A stretch of DNA of 47,524 bases from Ramlibacter sp. (GTDB taxonomy: Bacteria > Pseudomonadota > Gammaproteobacteria > Burkholderiales > Burkholderiaceae_C), in assembly GCA_029237735.1 (NCBI GenBank), contig JAQZBU010000018.1:1-47524 (forward strand). The letters run 5' to 3'. The translations under genes and the position numbers were made by a program. The notes below the pieces were generated by a model, which saw only the letters and a program-made list of their open reading frames with translations, had not been told where the DNA came from and made no database searches. Positions 31,198 through 40,499 of the stretch are shown piece after piece. Each line of letters begins with the position of its first letter. Position 1 is the stretch's first letter.

Positions 31198-31210
31198 TAT
31201 ACATCGTATA
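31198..31210 (-). promoter_or_regulatory. AT-rich inverted repeat upstream of the DUF72 gene
   Basis: TATAC-ATC-GTATA is a perfect inverted repeat ten bases before the DUF72 ATG in an otherwise AT-rich 27-base gap. It overlaps the place where the -10 element would be, so it could be an operator, or simply part of an AT-rich promoter. Confidence 0.4.
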
Positions 31211-31215
31211 AAGTA

Positions 31216-32724
31216 TCAGATGCCCAAGGCCTTCAGAACGGGTAAGCGCTTCGCCTGCAATTCGCGCGCGTTGACCAGGAGCTCTGCCAAATTCTGCTCG
31301 GGCGTTTCCAGTGCCTTTCCGTCCTTCATGACTTGGTGTCCTTTTGCCCGCAATATTTCCCAGGCTTCACGAGCCCATTGTTCCGGCTCGCGCTCGCCAG
31401 AACCGGCGCTCGCCAGGAATAGCTGATGAAGGTGGGACACGGGAATTGCGCCGCCGGTTACGGGGCTAGCCAGAACAGCGATGTCCTTGCCCAGGGCGCA
31501 CGCCCGCAGCAGTTCCTGGTTCAGGCGAGCCGTGGTCGCCTTGACCTGTTCGGTTATGGATGGCTCTTGCGCCCCGTACACAGAGCCTTTGCCAACCAGG
31601 ACCATGATGGCCTGCAACAGCTGCGACAAGGATATGTTGCGGGGCGCGAGTGCACTTTCAAGCTCCCCGAGAGACGCGGGATGGTGATCGGCAAGCAGGT
31701 CGACCAGGGGCCGGAAAATAGCTTCATCCAGTGGTAGATCCCCTAATCGTCCCGTGGCCTTGTAGGTCACATCGGCTGCTGGTACGGCCAGAACAAAGCG
31801 CTGTCGCCTTAGAGCGTCGAGCCGTTCGGCCGCGGTCAAGGAGCGAGCGCCCTTCACCCAATAGTCTTTACGGAATCCCCGGTTCACGCAAAGGTCGCGG
31901 ACATTCTGGCGAAACCCCGCATCCGGTATGTCGGCAAGAAAGGCCTGCTGCGAAGGAGTCAGGTTGAGCGCATCCATCGCCTCGATGAAATAGGCCGAGC
32001 CGGCGTAGCTGAGCTTGGCGGGCTTGAGCCACTGCGACATCCGCGAAAACGGCATCGGTTGCCAATCGCGATTGAAATACTCATGGGCGATATAACTGCG
32101 TTCCGTCGCGCGGGCACGCTTGACCCGATCGACAACCCCCGGGTTAGCGCCGGCAAAGCCCGGGTTAAGGGACAGCAGCTTTTCACTGAAACCGATCGCG
32201 GCGTCGATCCGGGCAATGCGGCCGTGACCGGGCGCGCCCATGACATCGGCATGGTCCACGAAAAGGTCTCTGATCGGCACCATGGCCGCCCAACCCGCCA
32301 GGGTGTTGTAGCCCACATAGAGGATGCCGCCAACCTTGAGCTTGCGGCGCAGAAAATCAACGATCACCTTCCGGTTCTCGTCGCTCACCCAGCTCCAGAT
32401 CCCGTGCAGGCCCACATAGTCCATCGCAGGCAGGTCCGGGCGCGCACAGAATTCCTCGAAGGACGCATCGGAAAGGCTGGCTCCGCTTCCCGAACTAGCC
32501 GCCAGTTCCTGCGCAAAGCCCGCCTGAGCTGGGTTGAAATCCGTCCCCCACCACCGAACTGGTGACGCTGCGGCGTGCACGTTGACGCTTACCCCCTGGC
32601 CGAATCCAAGTTCGCAGGCATTGACGATCCTGGGCGGGGTCACGCCTCCACTCAAGCACGCGAGCTGGGTGTTGAGCGGATTGAGCTCGTTGTAGTAGCC
32701 GTACGTGTAGCCGATGTCCGCCAC
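31216..32724 (-). CDS. SAM-dependent methyltransferase with methyltransferase regulatory domain
   Basis: A protein of 502 residues from the first usable start, a GTG. An N-terminal class I methyltransferase fold has the SAM-binding motif CELGFGQGVSVNVHAA followed by TDFNPAQAGFAQELA. The following region matches the MethyTransf_Reg / PKMT family that accompanies such enzymes. The family normally begins with WTxGYVADIGYTYGYY; here the residues DIDDWTSGY are encoded in frame upstream of the GTG, but no ATG joins them. An ATG at 32761 is out of frame by one base, suggesting a small indel. The substrate is unknown. Confidence 0.82.
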   Translation of the reverse strand: MADIGYTYGYYNELNPLNTQLACLSGGVTPPRIVNACELGFGQGVSVNVHAAASPVRWWGTDFNPAQAGFAQELAASSGSGASLSDASFEEFCARPDLPAMDYVGLHGIWSWVSDENRKVIVDFLRRKLKVGGILYVGYNTLAGWAAMVPIRDLFVDHADVMGAPGHGRIARIDAAIGFSEKLLSLNPGFAGANPGVVDRVKRARATERSYIAHEYFNRDWQPMPFSRMSQWLKPAKLSYAGSAYFIEAMDALNLTPSQQAFLADIPDAGFRQNVRDLCVNRGFRKDYWVKGARSLTAAERLDALRRQRFVLAVPAADVTYKATGRLGDLPLDEAIFRPLVDLLADHHPASLGELESALAPRNISLSQLLQAIMVLVGKGSVYGAQEPSITEQVKATTARLNQELLRACALGKDIAVLASPVTGGAIPVSHLHQLFLASAGSGEREPEQWAREAWEILRAKGHQVMKDGKALETPEQNLAELLVNARELQAKRLPVLKALGI

Positions 32725-32789
32725 ATAGCCGGAAGTCCAGTCGTCGATGTCCGTTCTCCATCACATGAAGTTCATGCGCCAACCCGTTG

Positions 32790-33449
32790 TCACCATTTAC
32801 CTTTTGGCAGTGCGTTGCGCACATGACCTGCGATCAGCTCTGCCGCATCCCGGCGATTGGCCCGGGTCGCGAAATCGAGAGCGCTCAACCCCAGCTGGTT
32901 CTTGAGGCCAGCGTCCGCGCCCGCCTCCAGTAGTAACTTGACCGCTGCCGGAGTTCCATATTGGGCGGCCATCATCAGCGGCGTGGTGCCGTTGGGCGAC
33001 TCGGCGTCAATGTACGCATGATGCTCAAGCAGCAGTTCGATGATCGTCAGGTGTCCGTTGGTAGCGGCGTAGTGCAGCGGCGTCCAGCCTGGCTTGTTAA
33101 CGTCGGCGTCTCGCTCGATGAGTTTCCGGACAATATCCACGTGGCCCTTCAGGGCGGCCATCATGAGGGGGCTCTCGTCCTGGGCCGTTCGCGTTTCCAC
33201 CTTTGTTTTGGGCCAGTCCAGCAAGGCGTTTGCTGCCTTGAGCGAGTCGCCCCGCAGCGCCAGAAATAGCCCGGTGTGGCCCTGGGGATCCCGGGTGTCG
33301 GGGTCGAAGCCACGATTGAGCAAGGCGATGATCGCATGCGGGTCGTCGCGCTTCACGGCAACGAAGAAGTCCTCGTATGAACCTGCTAGAGTCCAAGAAT
33401 ACGAAGCAATAACAATAAGATATATAAAATATCTAAAGTAACTTCTCAA
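32790..33449 (-). CDS. Secreted ankyrin-repeat protein
   Basis: A 219-residue protein with an N-terminal signal or anchor (residues 1-22, [17 protein letters not shown]) and about five ankyrin repeats, recognised by [50 protein letters not shown] and [20 protein letters not shown]. The start is TTG, overlapping the tatD TGA stop, with a GGGAG seven bases upstream inside tatD. The 5' codons are unusually AT-rich. Ankyrin repeats mediate protein binding; the partner is unknown. Confidence 0.87.
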   Translation of the reverse strand: MRSYFRYFIYLIVIASYSWTLAGSYEDFFVAVKRDDPHAIIALLNRGFDPDTRDPQGHTGLFLALRGDSLKAANALLDWPKTKVETRTAQDESPLMMAALKGHVDIVRKLIERDADVNKPGWTPLHYAATNGHLTIIELLLEHHAYIDAESPNGTTPLMMAAQYGTPAAVKLLLEAGADAGLKNQLGLSALDFATRANRRDAAELIAGHVRNALPKGKW

Positions 33450-34252
33450 GAGTTAACTCCCGGGAACAGGCGCTCGAAATTGGCGCTGGTGACTCTGGCA
33501 ACCTCTTCCACGGGCATCTTTCGAAGCTCGGCCAGCTGACGGGCGACGTAGGGCACGTACGACGGGTTATTTGTCTTGCCGCGGTACGGTACGGGTGCGA
33601 GGTAGGGGCTGTCGGTTTCGATCAGCAAACGGTCGGACGGCACGAAAGCAGCCACGTCGCGCAGGTCCTGCGCGCTCTTGAACGTGAGGATGCCGGAAAA
33701 CGAAATATAGAAACCCATGTCGAGCGCGGCGCGCGCCACCTCGGCCGTTTCGGTGAAGCAATGAAAAACCCCGCCGGCCGAATCGGTCGAGCCGTCTTCG
33801 CCCTCCTCCTTGAGGATGGCGATGGTGTCGGCCGAGGATGCGCGGGTATGGATGACCAGCGGTTTGGAAACCTCGCGGGCCGCGCGGATGTGCGTGCGGA
33901 AGCGCTCTCGCTGCCATTCCAGGTCCACCACCGCGCGGCCCCCTTTGCGTACTTCCATCTGGTAGTAATCGAGACCCGTCTCGCCGATGGCGACCACCCG
34001 GGGCCGTTCCGAGCGCCCGATGAGGTCCACGACCGTGGGCTCGGTCACTCCTTCGTTGTCCGGATGCACGCCCACGGTGGCCCAGAAATTCCCGTACTCC
34101 ATGGCCAGCGCGTGCACGGATTCGAACTCCTCCAGAGTCGTGCAGATGCACAGGGCGCGGTCAACGCCTGCCTCGTCCATTGCCTGCCGAATTTCGGGGA
34201 GCCGGGACGCCAGTTCGGGAAACGTCAGGTGGCAATGCGAGTCAACGAACAT
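33446..34252 (-). CDS. tatD: TatD family metal-dependent hydrolase
   Basis: A 268-residue TIM-barrel hydrolase of the TatD DNase family. Metal ligands are visible as H6 and H8 (VDSHCHLTF), the GETGLDYY glutamate, the VIHTRAS and VFHCFTE histidines, and the IETDSPYL aspartate. TatD proteins act as 3'-5' exonucleases and have been linked to DNA repair. It follows pilZ in the mltG-tmk-holB-pilZ-tatD order. Two palindromes lie in the 64-base gap upstream. Its stop overlaps the TTG start of the ankyrin gene. Confidence 0.95.
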   Translation of the reverse strand: MFVDSHCHLTFPELASRLPEIRQAMDEAGVDRALCICTTLEEFESVHALAMEYGNFWATVGVHPDNEGVTEPTVVDLIGRSERPRVVAIGETGLDYYQMEVRKGGRAVVDLEWQRERFRTHIRAAREVSKPLVIHTRASSADTIAILKEEGEDGSTDSAGGVFHCFTETAEVARAALDMGFYISFSGILTFKSAQDLRDVAAFVPSDRLLIETDSPYLAPVPYRGKTNNPSYVPYVARQLAELRKMPVEEVARVTSANFERLFPGVNS

Positions 34253-34271
34253 GGGAGTGCAAAGGAATGAA

Positions 34272-34314
34272 GGCCGCCGGCGGGCGGCCGCGCGCGAGCT
34301 ACAAAAATTGTAGC
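34272..34314. promoter_or_regulatory. Two palindromes between pilZ and tatD
   Basis: GGCCGCC-GGCG-GGCGGCC (34272-34289) and GCTACAA-AAA-TTGTAGC (34298-34314) are both perfect inverted repeats in a 64-base gap. On the minus strand the second contains TACAAT, a possible -10 element for tatD. Neither has a T run. Confidence 0.4.
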
Positions 34315-34316
34315 GT

Positions 34317-34679
34317 TCAGATGGTTTGCGTGGGCCGCTCGGAGGCCAGGTGCCCGCCCAGGATTTCCTCGATCTTGAGCTTCAAGAGCCGGGATTTCTC
34401 ATCGGAGGGAAACCGCACGCCCACGCCCTGCGTGCGATTGGCGGCGGCGCGTGCGGGAGTCACCCATGCCACTTTGCCCGCCACAGGGTAACGCTGCGCG
34501 TCGTCGGGCAGCGAGAGCAGCACGTACACGTCGTCGCCGAGCTTGTAGTCGCGCGTCGTGGGGATGAAGATGCCTCCGTCGGCGAACAGCGGGATGTAGG
34601 CGGCGTACAACGCGGCCTTTTCCTTGATCGCGAGCTGGATGACGCTGGGACGGGGGGTGGTGGACGAGGGATTGCTCAT
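34317..34679 (-). CDS. pilZ: PilZ domain protein
   Basis: A 120-residue PilZ-like protein located between holB and tatD, the usual place of the type IV pilus gene pilZ. It has the beta-barrel pattern VIQLAIKEKAALYAAYIPLF, GGIFIPTTRDYKLGDDVYVL, VAGKVAWVTPA and GVGVRFPSDE. The RxxxR motif needed to bind cyclic di-GMP is absent, as in the founding PilZ of Pseudomonas, so it is probably a protein adaptor (PilB/FimX type) rather than a nucleotide receptor. Confidence 0.92.
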   Translation of the reverse strand: MSNPSSTTPRPSVIQLAIKEKAALYAAYIPLFADGGIFIPTTRDYKLGDDVYVLLSLPDDAQRYPVAGKVAWVTPARAAANRTQGVGVRFPSDEKSRLLKLKIEEILGGHLASERPTQTI

Positions 34680-34686
34680 GGACTGC

Positions 34687-35682
34687 TCAGGAGCGTGAGT
34701 TTAGGGCCGAGCGGGCCTGGCTCACAAGCGCTTCCAGCATCAAACCGGCATTGAACGGATGCTCGACGGTGCGCGCGGTGCGCGACAACTCGCGCGACCA
34801 ACCGGTCAACACTGCGAATGAGGCAGGTGGCGGCAGGTCCGCGGGCCGGAAGAAGCGGGGCTGCGCCCCTGCACGAGTCACGATCAAATCGTGGCAGAGC
34901 TTTTGCAGCGCGCTCACGGCTTCGGCGGGGGTCCAGTCGGCCAGCGCGGCGTTGTCGCCCCGGGCCATTGCCTTGGGCAGCAGGGACCACACCTTGGGGT
35001 CGCGCCCGGCCTGCGCGAAGGCGAGCGCGTCGTCCGGCCGGCCCCCGGCTGCACGCAGCAAAGCGGGCGCATCGGCCGGCATGACGCCGTTCTCCTGGAG
35101 CCAGGACACTGCATCGTCATGGCTTGGCCACGCCATGGTGTGGGCGAGGCAGCGGCTGCGGATGGTGGGCAGCAACTGATGCGCCGCTTCGCTGGCCAGG
35201 ACAAAACGCAAATCTCCGGCGGGCTCCTCGAGCGTCTTGAGCAATGTGTTGGCGGTGACATGGTTCATGCGCTCCGCCGGGTACACCATCACCACTTTGC
35301 CTCGCCCTCGCCCACTCGTGCGTTGCGCGAATTCCACCGCGTCGCGCATCGCGTCCACGCGAATTTCCTTGCTCGGCTTGCGCTTTTTGTCGTCGATGTC
35401 CTTTTGCGCCTGCTCGCTGAGGGGCCAGCCCAGCTCCAACATGATGGTCTCGGGCATCAGCACGCACAGGTCGGTATGGGCACGCACGTCGAATGCGTGG
35501 CACCCCGCGCAGTTTCCGCACGCGCCCTCTGCCGTGGGCTGGTCGCACAGCCACGCGCGCGCCAGCCCAAGCGCCAGCTCGTATTGACCGAGGCCTGAGG
35601 GCCCTTGCAGCAGCCAGGCGTGCCCGCGCTGGGCCAATAGCTGCCGGCTTTGGGCAGCGAGCCAGGGCGCGGTCGTGCTCAT
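34687..35682 (-). CDS. holB: DNA polymerase III subunit delta'
   Basis: HolB (delta') is the stator of the clamp loader. The 331-residue protein has a degenerate nucleotide-binding segment ([14 protein letters not shown]) and four cysteines suited to zinc binding (C46, C55, C58, C61 in CGNCAGC and upstream), then [10 protein letters not shown] and an SRC motif in [10 protein letters not shown] (arginine finger). A longer in-frame extension lies inside tmk; the start overlapping the tmk stop (ATGA) is taken. It lies between tmk and pilZ, as expected. Confidence 0.95.
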   Translation of the reverse strand: MSTTAPWLAAQSRQLLAQRGHAWLLQGPSGLGQYELALGLARAWLCDQPTAEGACGNCAGCHAFDVRAHTDLCVLMPETIMLELGWPLSEQAQKDIDDKKRKPSKEIRVDAMRDAVEFAQRTSGRGRGKVVMVYPAERMNHVTANTLLKTLEEPAGDLRFVLASEAAHQLLPTIRSRCLAHTMAWPSHDDAVSWLQENGVMPADAPALLRAAGGRPDDALAFAQAGRDPKVWSLLPKAMARGDNAALADWTPAEAVSALQKLCHDLIVTRAGAQPRFFRPADLPPPASFAVLTGWSRELSRTARTVEHPFNAGLMLEALVSQARSALNSRS

Positions 35683-36320
35683 AGCCAACCCCGCCCGCGA
35701 AGGGCAGCGAGCACGTCGTTCCAGACGGCTTCCCGCGGCTGGTCGGCGGCGATCCGAGCGAAACGGCCGGAGTCTGCCGCCATGCGGGCAGCGTAGCCTG
35801 CTGCCACACGGCGGAAAAACTCTACCGGTTGCGACTCGAACTTGTCGGGTACCCGCGCGCCTGCGAGCCGCGCGGCCGCGATTTCCGGCGCCAGGTCGAA
35901 CCACAGCGTCAGGTGAGGTTGCCGCAACGTGCCGGCCGAAAGCGCAGGGACTGCTTGCACCCAGCGCTCGAGCCCGCACAGCACGTCGAGATCGAAGCCG
36001 CGGCCGCCACCCTGGTAGGCAAAAGTCGCATCGGTGAATCGGTCGCACAGGACGACGTCGCCCCGCGCCAGCGCCGGCTCGATGACATTCAGCAAATGGT
36101 CGCGCCGCGCTGCGAACATCAGCAATGCCTCCGTCAACGCGTCCATCGGGTCGTTGAGCGCGAGAGTGCGCAGCTTCTCCGCGAGCGGCGTGCCGCCTGG
36201 CTCGCGGGTGATCGTCACCGCCCTGCCCTGCGCGCGGAACGCTTCGGCCAGGCTCCCGACGTGGCTGGATTTGCCGGCGCCGTCAATGCCTTCGAAGCTG
36301 ATGAAAAGGCCTGTGGTCAC
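35679..36320 (-). CDS. tmk: Thymidylate kinase
   Basis: Tmk phosphorylates dTMP to dTDP. The 213-residue product has the P-loop [11 protein letters not shown] (9-19), the [13 protein letters not shown] motif and the [16 protein letters not shown] segment with the dTMP-binding residues. It overlaps holB by four bases and begins four bases after the mltG stop. Confidence 0.97.
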   Translation of the reverse strand: MTTGLFISFEGIDGAGKSSHVGSLAEAFRAQGRAVTITREPGGTPLAEKLRTLALNDPMDALTEALLMFAARRDHLLNVIEPALARGDVVLCDRFTDATFAYQGGGRGFDLDVLCGLERWVQAVPALSAGTLRQPHLTLWFDLAPEIAAARLAGARVPDKFESQPVEFFRRVAAGYAARMAADSGRFARIAADQPREAVWNDVLAALRGRGWL

Positions 36321-36324
36321 CGTG

Positions 36325-37320
36325 TCATTGCCCGCGCTGGTACTTGTTCACTGCACGATTGTGCTCGTCCAGGCTGGCGCTGAACTGGCTGCTGCCGTCG
36401 CCGCGGGCGACGAAGTACAGGGCCTTGCCGGGTGCGGGCTGCACAGCGGCGAGCAGCGACGGCTTGCCCGGCATGGCGATCGGCGTGGGGGGGAGGCCGC
36501 TGCGGGTGTAGGTATTCCAGGGCGTATCGGCCTGCAAGTCTTTCTTGCGCAGGTTGCCGTCGAACGACGGGCCCATGCCGTAGATCACCGTCGGATCGGT
36601 CTGCAGAGGCATGCCCACGCGCAGTCGGTTGTTGAACACGGCGGCGATCATCGTGCGATCCGATGCCTTGCCAGTTTCCTTTTCGATGATGCTCGCGAGG
36701 ATCAGCGCCTCGTCGGGCGTTTTCACCGCCGCGTCCGGCGCCCGCTGCGCCCATGCCTCGGCAAGTCGTTTGTCCATCGCACGCAGGGCGCGCTTGAGAA
36801 CGGCCACATCGCTGGACCCCTTGGCGAAGGTGTAGGTATCCGGAAAGAAGCGTCCCTCGGGGTGCTGGCCGGGGCGGCCCAACAAGGTCATCACGGCCTC
36901 GTCGGCGAGGCCGCGCGTGTCGGGCTTGAGCACATCGTCCTTGGCCAGTGCGGCGCGCACCTGGCGGAAGTTCCAGCCTTCCACCAGCGTCACCGCGCGC
37001 AGCGTCTCTTCCCCACGCGCGAGTTTGGCGAGCAGGCGATGCGGAGTGATGCCTTCTTCCAGCTCGTAACTGCCGGCCTTGATCTGGCGCGCTTGCCCGG
37101 AAAACCGGAACCAGTAGTAGAGCAAATCGGGGTTCACATCGACGCCGGCTTCCCTTACCGCTTCGGCGACGCCGCGCGGCAGCGTGCCCGCCTCGATCGA
37201 CAGGTCCACGACGGGCGCCGACAGCCGCAGCGGCTGGTACACCCACCACAAAGCCCAACCGCCGGCCGCGAGAACCGCGAGGGAGGCGAGCAGAAAGACC
37301 GTCAACAGGAAACGCCGCAC
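36325..37320 (-). CDS. mltG: Endolytic murein transglycosylase MltG
   Basis: MltG (YceG) is an inner-membrane lytic transglycosylase thought to terminate nascent glycan chains. The 331-residue product has an N-terminal membrane anchor (residues 4-28), a LysM-like region and the YceG domain with catalytic E213 in ASIIEKETG and the [10 protein letters not shown] motif. The start is GTG; the overlapping longer frame is a different reading frame. It heads the tmk-holB-pilZ-tatD cluster and is divergent from ygfZ. Confidence 0.95.
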   Translation of the reverse strand: MRRFLLTVFLLASLAVLAAGGWALWWVYQPLRLSAPVVDLSIEAGTLPRGVAEAVREAGVDVNPDLLYYWFRFSGQARQIKAGSYELEEGITPHRLLAKLARGEETLRAVTLVEGWNFRQVRAALAKDDVLKPDTRGLADEAVMTLLGRPGQHPEGRFFPDTYTFAKGSSDVAVLKRALRAMDKRLAEAWAQRAPDAAVKTPDEALILASIIEKETGKASDRTMIAAVFNNRLRVGMPLQTDPTVIYGMGPSFDGNLRKKDLQADTPWNTYTRSGLPPTPIAMPGKPSLLAAVQPAPGKALYFVARGDGSSQFSASLDEHNRAVNKYQRGQ

Positions 37321-37374
37321 CGACCGCTGCCCCTATGCCATGGAGTGAATTGGACTGACGATGATAATTCAGGC

Positions 37375-38270
37375 ATGACCCACGTCCTGAACGGTGTAAC
37401 ACCGCTGAATCATCTCGGCATCATCCGCGTCGAAGGCGAGGACGCCGCGAGCTTCCTGCAAGGCCAGTTGACGCAGGATTTCGGCCTGCTGGGCCTGTCG
37501 GAGGCCAGGCTGGCCGCCTATTGCACGCCCAAGGGCCGCATGCAGGCGAGCTTCATCGGCTTCAAGCGCAGCCACGCCGACATCCTGCTGGTCTGCAGCC
37601 GGGACATCCTGCCCGCGACGCAAAAACGGCTGTCCATGTTCGTGTTGCGTGCCAAGGCCAAGCTGCGCGACGCGACTGCGGAGTTCGATCTGTACGGTCT
37701 CGCCGGCGCCGCAGCCCTGGAAGCCGCGCCCGGCGTTGCAGTCCCGTGGTCGCGCGCGGACATCGGCACCGCGACTGCAGTGCGTCTTTATCCAGCGGAT
37801 GGACAGCCGCGGGTGCTGTGGGTGGCCCCGGCGGGGGAAGCCGGGCCCGGCGGTCCGCAGCTGGAGCCGGGGCACTGGATGTGGAGCGACGTGCGCAGTG
37901 GCGTCGCCACGATCACGGCGCCCATCGTCGAAGCCTTCGTGCCGCAGATGCTCAACTACGAGTCCGTCGGTGGCGTCAACTTCAAGAAGGGCTGCTACCC
38001 GGGCCAGGAGGTCGTGGCGCGAAGCCAGTTTCGCGGCACGCTCAAGCGGCGTGCGCACTGCAGGTGGGCCAGGAGGTTTTCCACGAGTCCGATGCGAGCC
38101 AGCCCTGCGGGCTTGTCGCCCAGTCCGCTGCCGCACCTGGCGGCGGCTGGGACGCGATCGTATCGATCCAGATCTCGGCCGCCGGCGGCGGCAGGCTCGA
38201 TGTGGGCGGCCCGGGCGGCGCGGCGCTGTCGCTGCAACCCGCTCCCTACCCCTTGCTGGCTGACGTCTGA
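37375..38270 (+). pseudogene. ygfZ: ygfZ (folate-binding, Fe-S cluster repair protein) with a one-base frameshift
   Basis: YgfZ is a tetrahydrofolate-binding GcvT-like protein needed for some Fe-S enzymes. Frame 1 runs from ATG 37375 through the hallmark KGCYPGQEVVARSQFRGTLK, with C207, to H228 at 38056-38058. After that it reads into Arg/Ala/Ser-rich nonsense ending at 38331. The expected C-terminus (VGQEVFHESDASQPCG to YPLLADV) continues in the next frame from 38058 and stops at 38270. One missing C (CAC-CTG read as CACTG) would restore a single frame. It may be a true mutation or a sequencing error. Confidence 0.82.
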
Positions 38271-40498
38271 GGTGGCGCGGGCGCGGCCTCGGAGGCAAGC
38301 TTCGCGCGGTAGTCGGCAGGAATCCGCGTGAGCACTTCCGGTCGATGCGCCTCCGGCGTGATCCGGACCGCCTGCTTGTAGAAGTTGAGGGCCTTCTCGG
38401 GGTCTTTCACCTGCAACGCGTACATGTTGCCCAGTTCCACGTAGCCCTGAACCCGCGCCTCGGGCCACCCCACGATGCGAAGCTGCATGGCCTTGTGCGC
38501 CAGGCCGTAGTCGCCGGCGCGCGAGGCGAGCCAGAATGTCGCGTTGGCCAGGTCGTAGTCATAGATGTTGTCCGCGATGGCGGCGCGCGCCAGCTTGAGC
38601 GCACGTTCCTCCTGCCCTGCCCGGCTGAGCAGGATCACTTCCAGCGAGCGCACGGCGGGCGCGCGGGGCTGGACTTTGCGGGCCCGCTCCAGGTACTCCA
38701 GCGCCTTCTCCGTGTTGCCCATGCTGGTGTAGCCCCGCGCCACGTTGGCCATGATGGCGACGATGTGGGGACGCGACGAGAGCACACTCTCCCAGATCCA
38801 GGTCGCGTTCTTCCAGTCGCCCCAGCGCGCGAGCTCGTCCGCGACCATCGGCGTGATCTTGCGGTAGTGGGGGTTGAGCGCGATGCCCTCCCTGATCAGG
38901 CCGAGCATCTGCGCCTTGCTCTGGCGCCATTTGGGGTTGTTCGGATCGCGCGAGGCGGAGATCGTGAGGGCGATCTTCGTCGCGCGCACGATCTTCTGCT
39001 CGCTCTCGACCGCCCGCTGCGTGATGAACGCGGCCAGCGCGAGGCAGGACACCGTGGCCGTCGCCAGTGCGAGTGAGTACGCCGGGCGCCAGGCCAGGGC
39101 CGCCGCGGCCCACCGCGCGCGATAACCAAGCCGTGCATCCGAGGCAGCCAGCCCCGCCAGGCACAGCGCAAACAGAGCGCCAGTGGCCGCCATTCGCCAG
39201 GGAAAGCCCACGTTGCTCACGATCATGAGCGCGAGCAGGCTGCACAAGAAGACCGCGCGCCACGGCGCTTCTTCCCCGGCCTCGGACCCTAGCGCTTTCA
39301 GCGTGCGCCAGGCCGCCTGCAGCAGGTAAGCCGCCAGCGCCAGCAGGAAGAGCCAGCCTGCCACCCCGTATTCGGCCAGCAGCTGCAGGAACTCGTTGTG
39401 CACGTAGTAATCGGTTTCCAGCTGCGCGCCCTCGGCTTGGTAGAGGGGGATATCGCTCTCCCATGCGCCCGCGCCGACGCCGGACAGCGGCCGCGCGCGG
39501 ATCACGCCCATCGTGGCCTTCCACATCACCATGCGCACGCCCAGCGACTCGTCGTTCGGAGAGATGGAACCGGTCCTCTTGAAACCCCGCTCCAGAGCAG
39601 TGACGCCACGGCCCTCTTCGGCGATTTTCGGGTCACCCGTGGGGACCAGGCCGAGGCCGACCACCGTGCCGAGCAGCACCCCTGCGGCGAGCACGCGATG
39701 GCCCCTGCCCCACTCGGCGGACGCGAGTTGCCGCCGGCAGAACCAGGCGATGAACGGCAGCACCACGAGCACCTGCAGCCACAGCGCGATCAACGCGCTA
39801 CGTGTGCCGGTCATGAGAACGGAGACGATCACCAGCCCGGTCGTCATGGCCAGCAATGCCACCTGCGCGCTTTGCCGCGCGCGCACCAGCAGCAGCGCCG
39901 AGAACGGCAATGTGCAGACGGCGAACTCGGCGAAGAAGTTTCGGTTGACGAAAGTCGACGCTGGATGCGGGCCTTGCGGGAAGAAGCCAAAGTCGATCCA
40001 GAACTGCAGGGCCGCCCACAGTGAAGCCACCACGGCGCCCATGTGGATGCCGCCTGCGAGCAACGGCAGATTGTCGCGCGACAACGTGTTCGCTCCCAGC
40101 CAGAGCAATAGCGCAAAGATGAACCAGCGGACTGCCTCTACACCGCCCAGGTAAGTGTGGGACCAGATCATGCTGCCGAGCGCGTACACCATCAGCAGGA
40201 GTGGCAGCCACACGATGGCGTGCCAGCGCAGCGGCTCGCGCCGTTCGCGTTGCTGCCAGAAAAAAACCAGCGCCGCGCCGAGTGTGGCAAAGGAGACCAC
40301 GATCGACTTCAGCGTGTCCTGCAGCATTTCCTCGTTGGGCACCCCGAGCGCCGGGGCCAGGAACATCATGAGTGCCAGGATCGCCACTACGAGGCCGCCG
40401 CCCGCGTCGGTCCATGCTGGCTGGGGCCGTCCCGATGCAACGGCCGCGGGCGCAGTCACCGGCGCCGTGTCGGCACGGTTTCGCTTTTTCTTGGCCAT
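38246..40498 (-). CDS. O-antigen ligase/PglL-like O-oligosaccharyltransferase with C-terminal TPRs
   Basis: A 750-residue inner-membrane protein. About a dozen predicted helices fill residues 30 to about 500, including the Wzy_C (O-antigen ligase) block with the periplasmic GVGAGAWESDIPLY and YYVHNEFLQLLAEYG motifs, whose histidine is the one conserved in WaaL and PglL. The C-terminal 200 residues hold TPR-like repeats (YTSMGNTEKALEYLERARKV). PglL-type ligases transfer lipid-linked glycans to proteins; WaaL-type ligases transfer to lipid A core, and this sequence alone does not decide. ATG 40498 is preferred over an upstream frame extension. Confidence 0.86.
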   Translation of the reverse strand: MAKKKRNRADTAPVTAPAAVASGRPQPAWTDAGGGLVVAILALMMFLAPALGVPNEEMLQDTLKSIVVSFATLGAALVFFWQQRERREPLRWHAIVWLPLLLMVYALGSMIWSHTYLGGVEAVRWFIFALLLWLGANTLSRDNLPLLAGGIHMGAVVASLWAALQFWIDFGFFPQGPHPASTFVNRNFFAEFAVCTLPFSALLLVRARQSAQVALLAMTTGLVIVSVLMTGTRSALIALWLQVLVVLPFIAWFCRRQLASAEWGRGHRVLAAGVLLGTVVGLGLVPTGDPKIAEEGRGVTALERGFKRTGSISPNDESLGVRMVMWKATMGVIRARPLSGVGAGAWESDIPLYQAEGAQLETDYYVHNEFLQLLAEYGVAGWLFLLALAAYLLQAAWRTLKALGSEAGEEAPWRAVFLCSLLALMIVSNVGFPWRMAATGALFALCLAGLAASDARLGYRARWAAAALAWRPAYSLALATATVSCLALAAFITQRAVESEQKIVRATKIALTISASRDPNNPKWRQSKAQMLGLIREGIALNPHYRKITPMVADELARWGDWKNATWIWESVLSSRPHIVAIMANVARGYTSMGNTEKALEYLERARKVQPRAPAVRSLEVILLSRAGQEERALKLARAAIADNIYDYDLANATFWLASRAGDYGLAHKAMQLRIVGWPEARVQGYVELGNMYALQVKDPEKALNFYKQAVRITPEAHRPEVLTRIPADYRAKLASEAAPAPPQTSASKG

Positions 40499-40499
40499 G

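Noticed and set aside
36034..37374. In-frame extension of ygfZ upstream across mltG and tmk
   Set aside because: It runs antisense to two well supported genes; the YgfZ family begins at the ATG at 37375.
38059..38331. C-terminal tail of ygfZ frame 1 as a genuine variant end
   Set aside because: It is Arg/Ser/Pro-rich, overlaps the convergent ligase gene by 86 bases, and the conserved C-terminus is present in the neighbouring frame.
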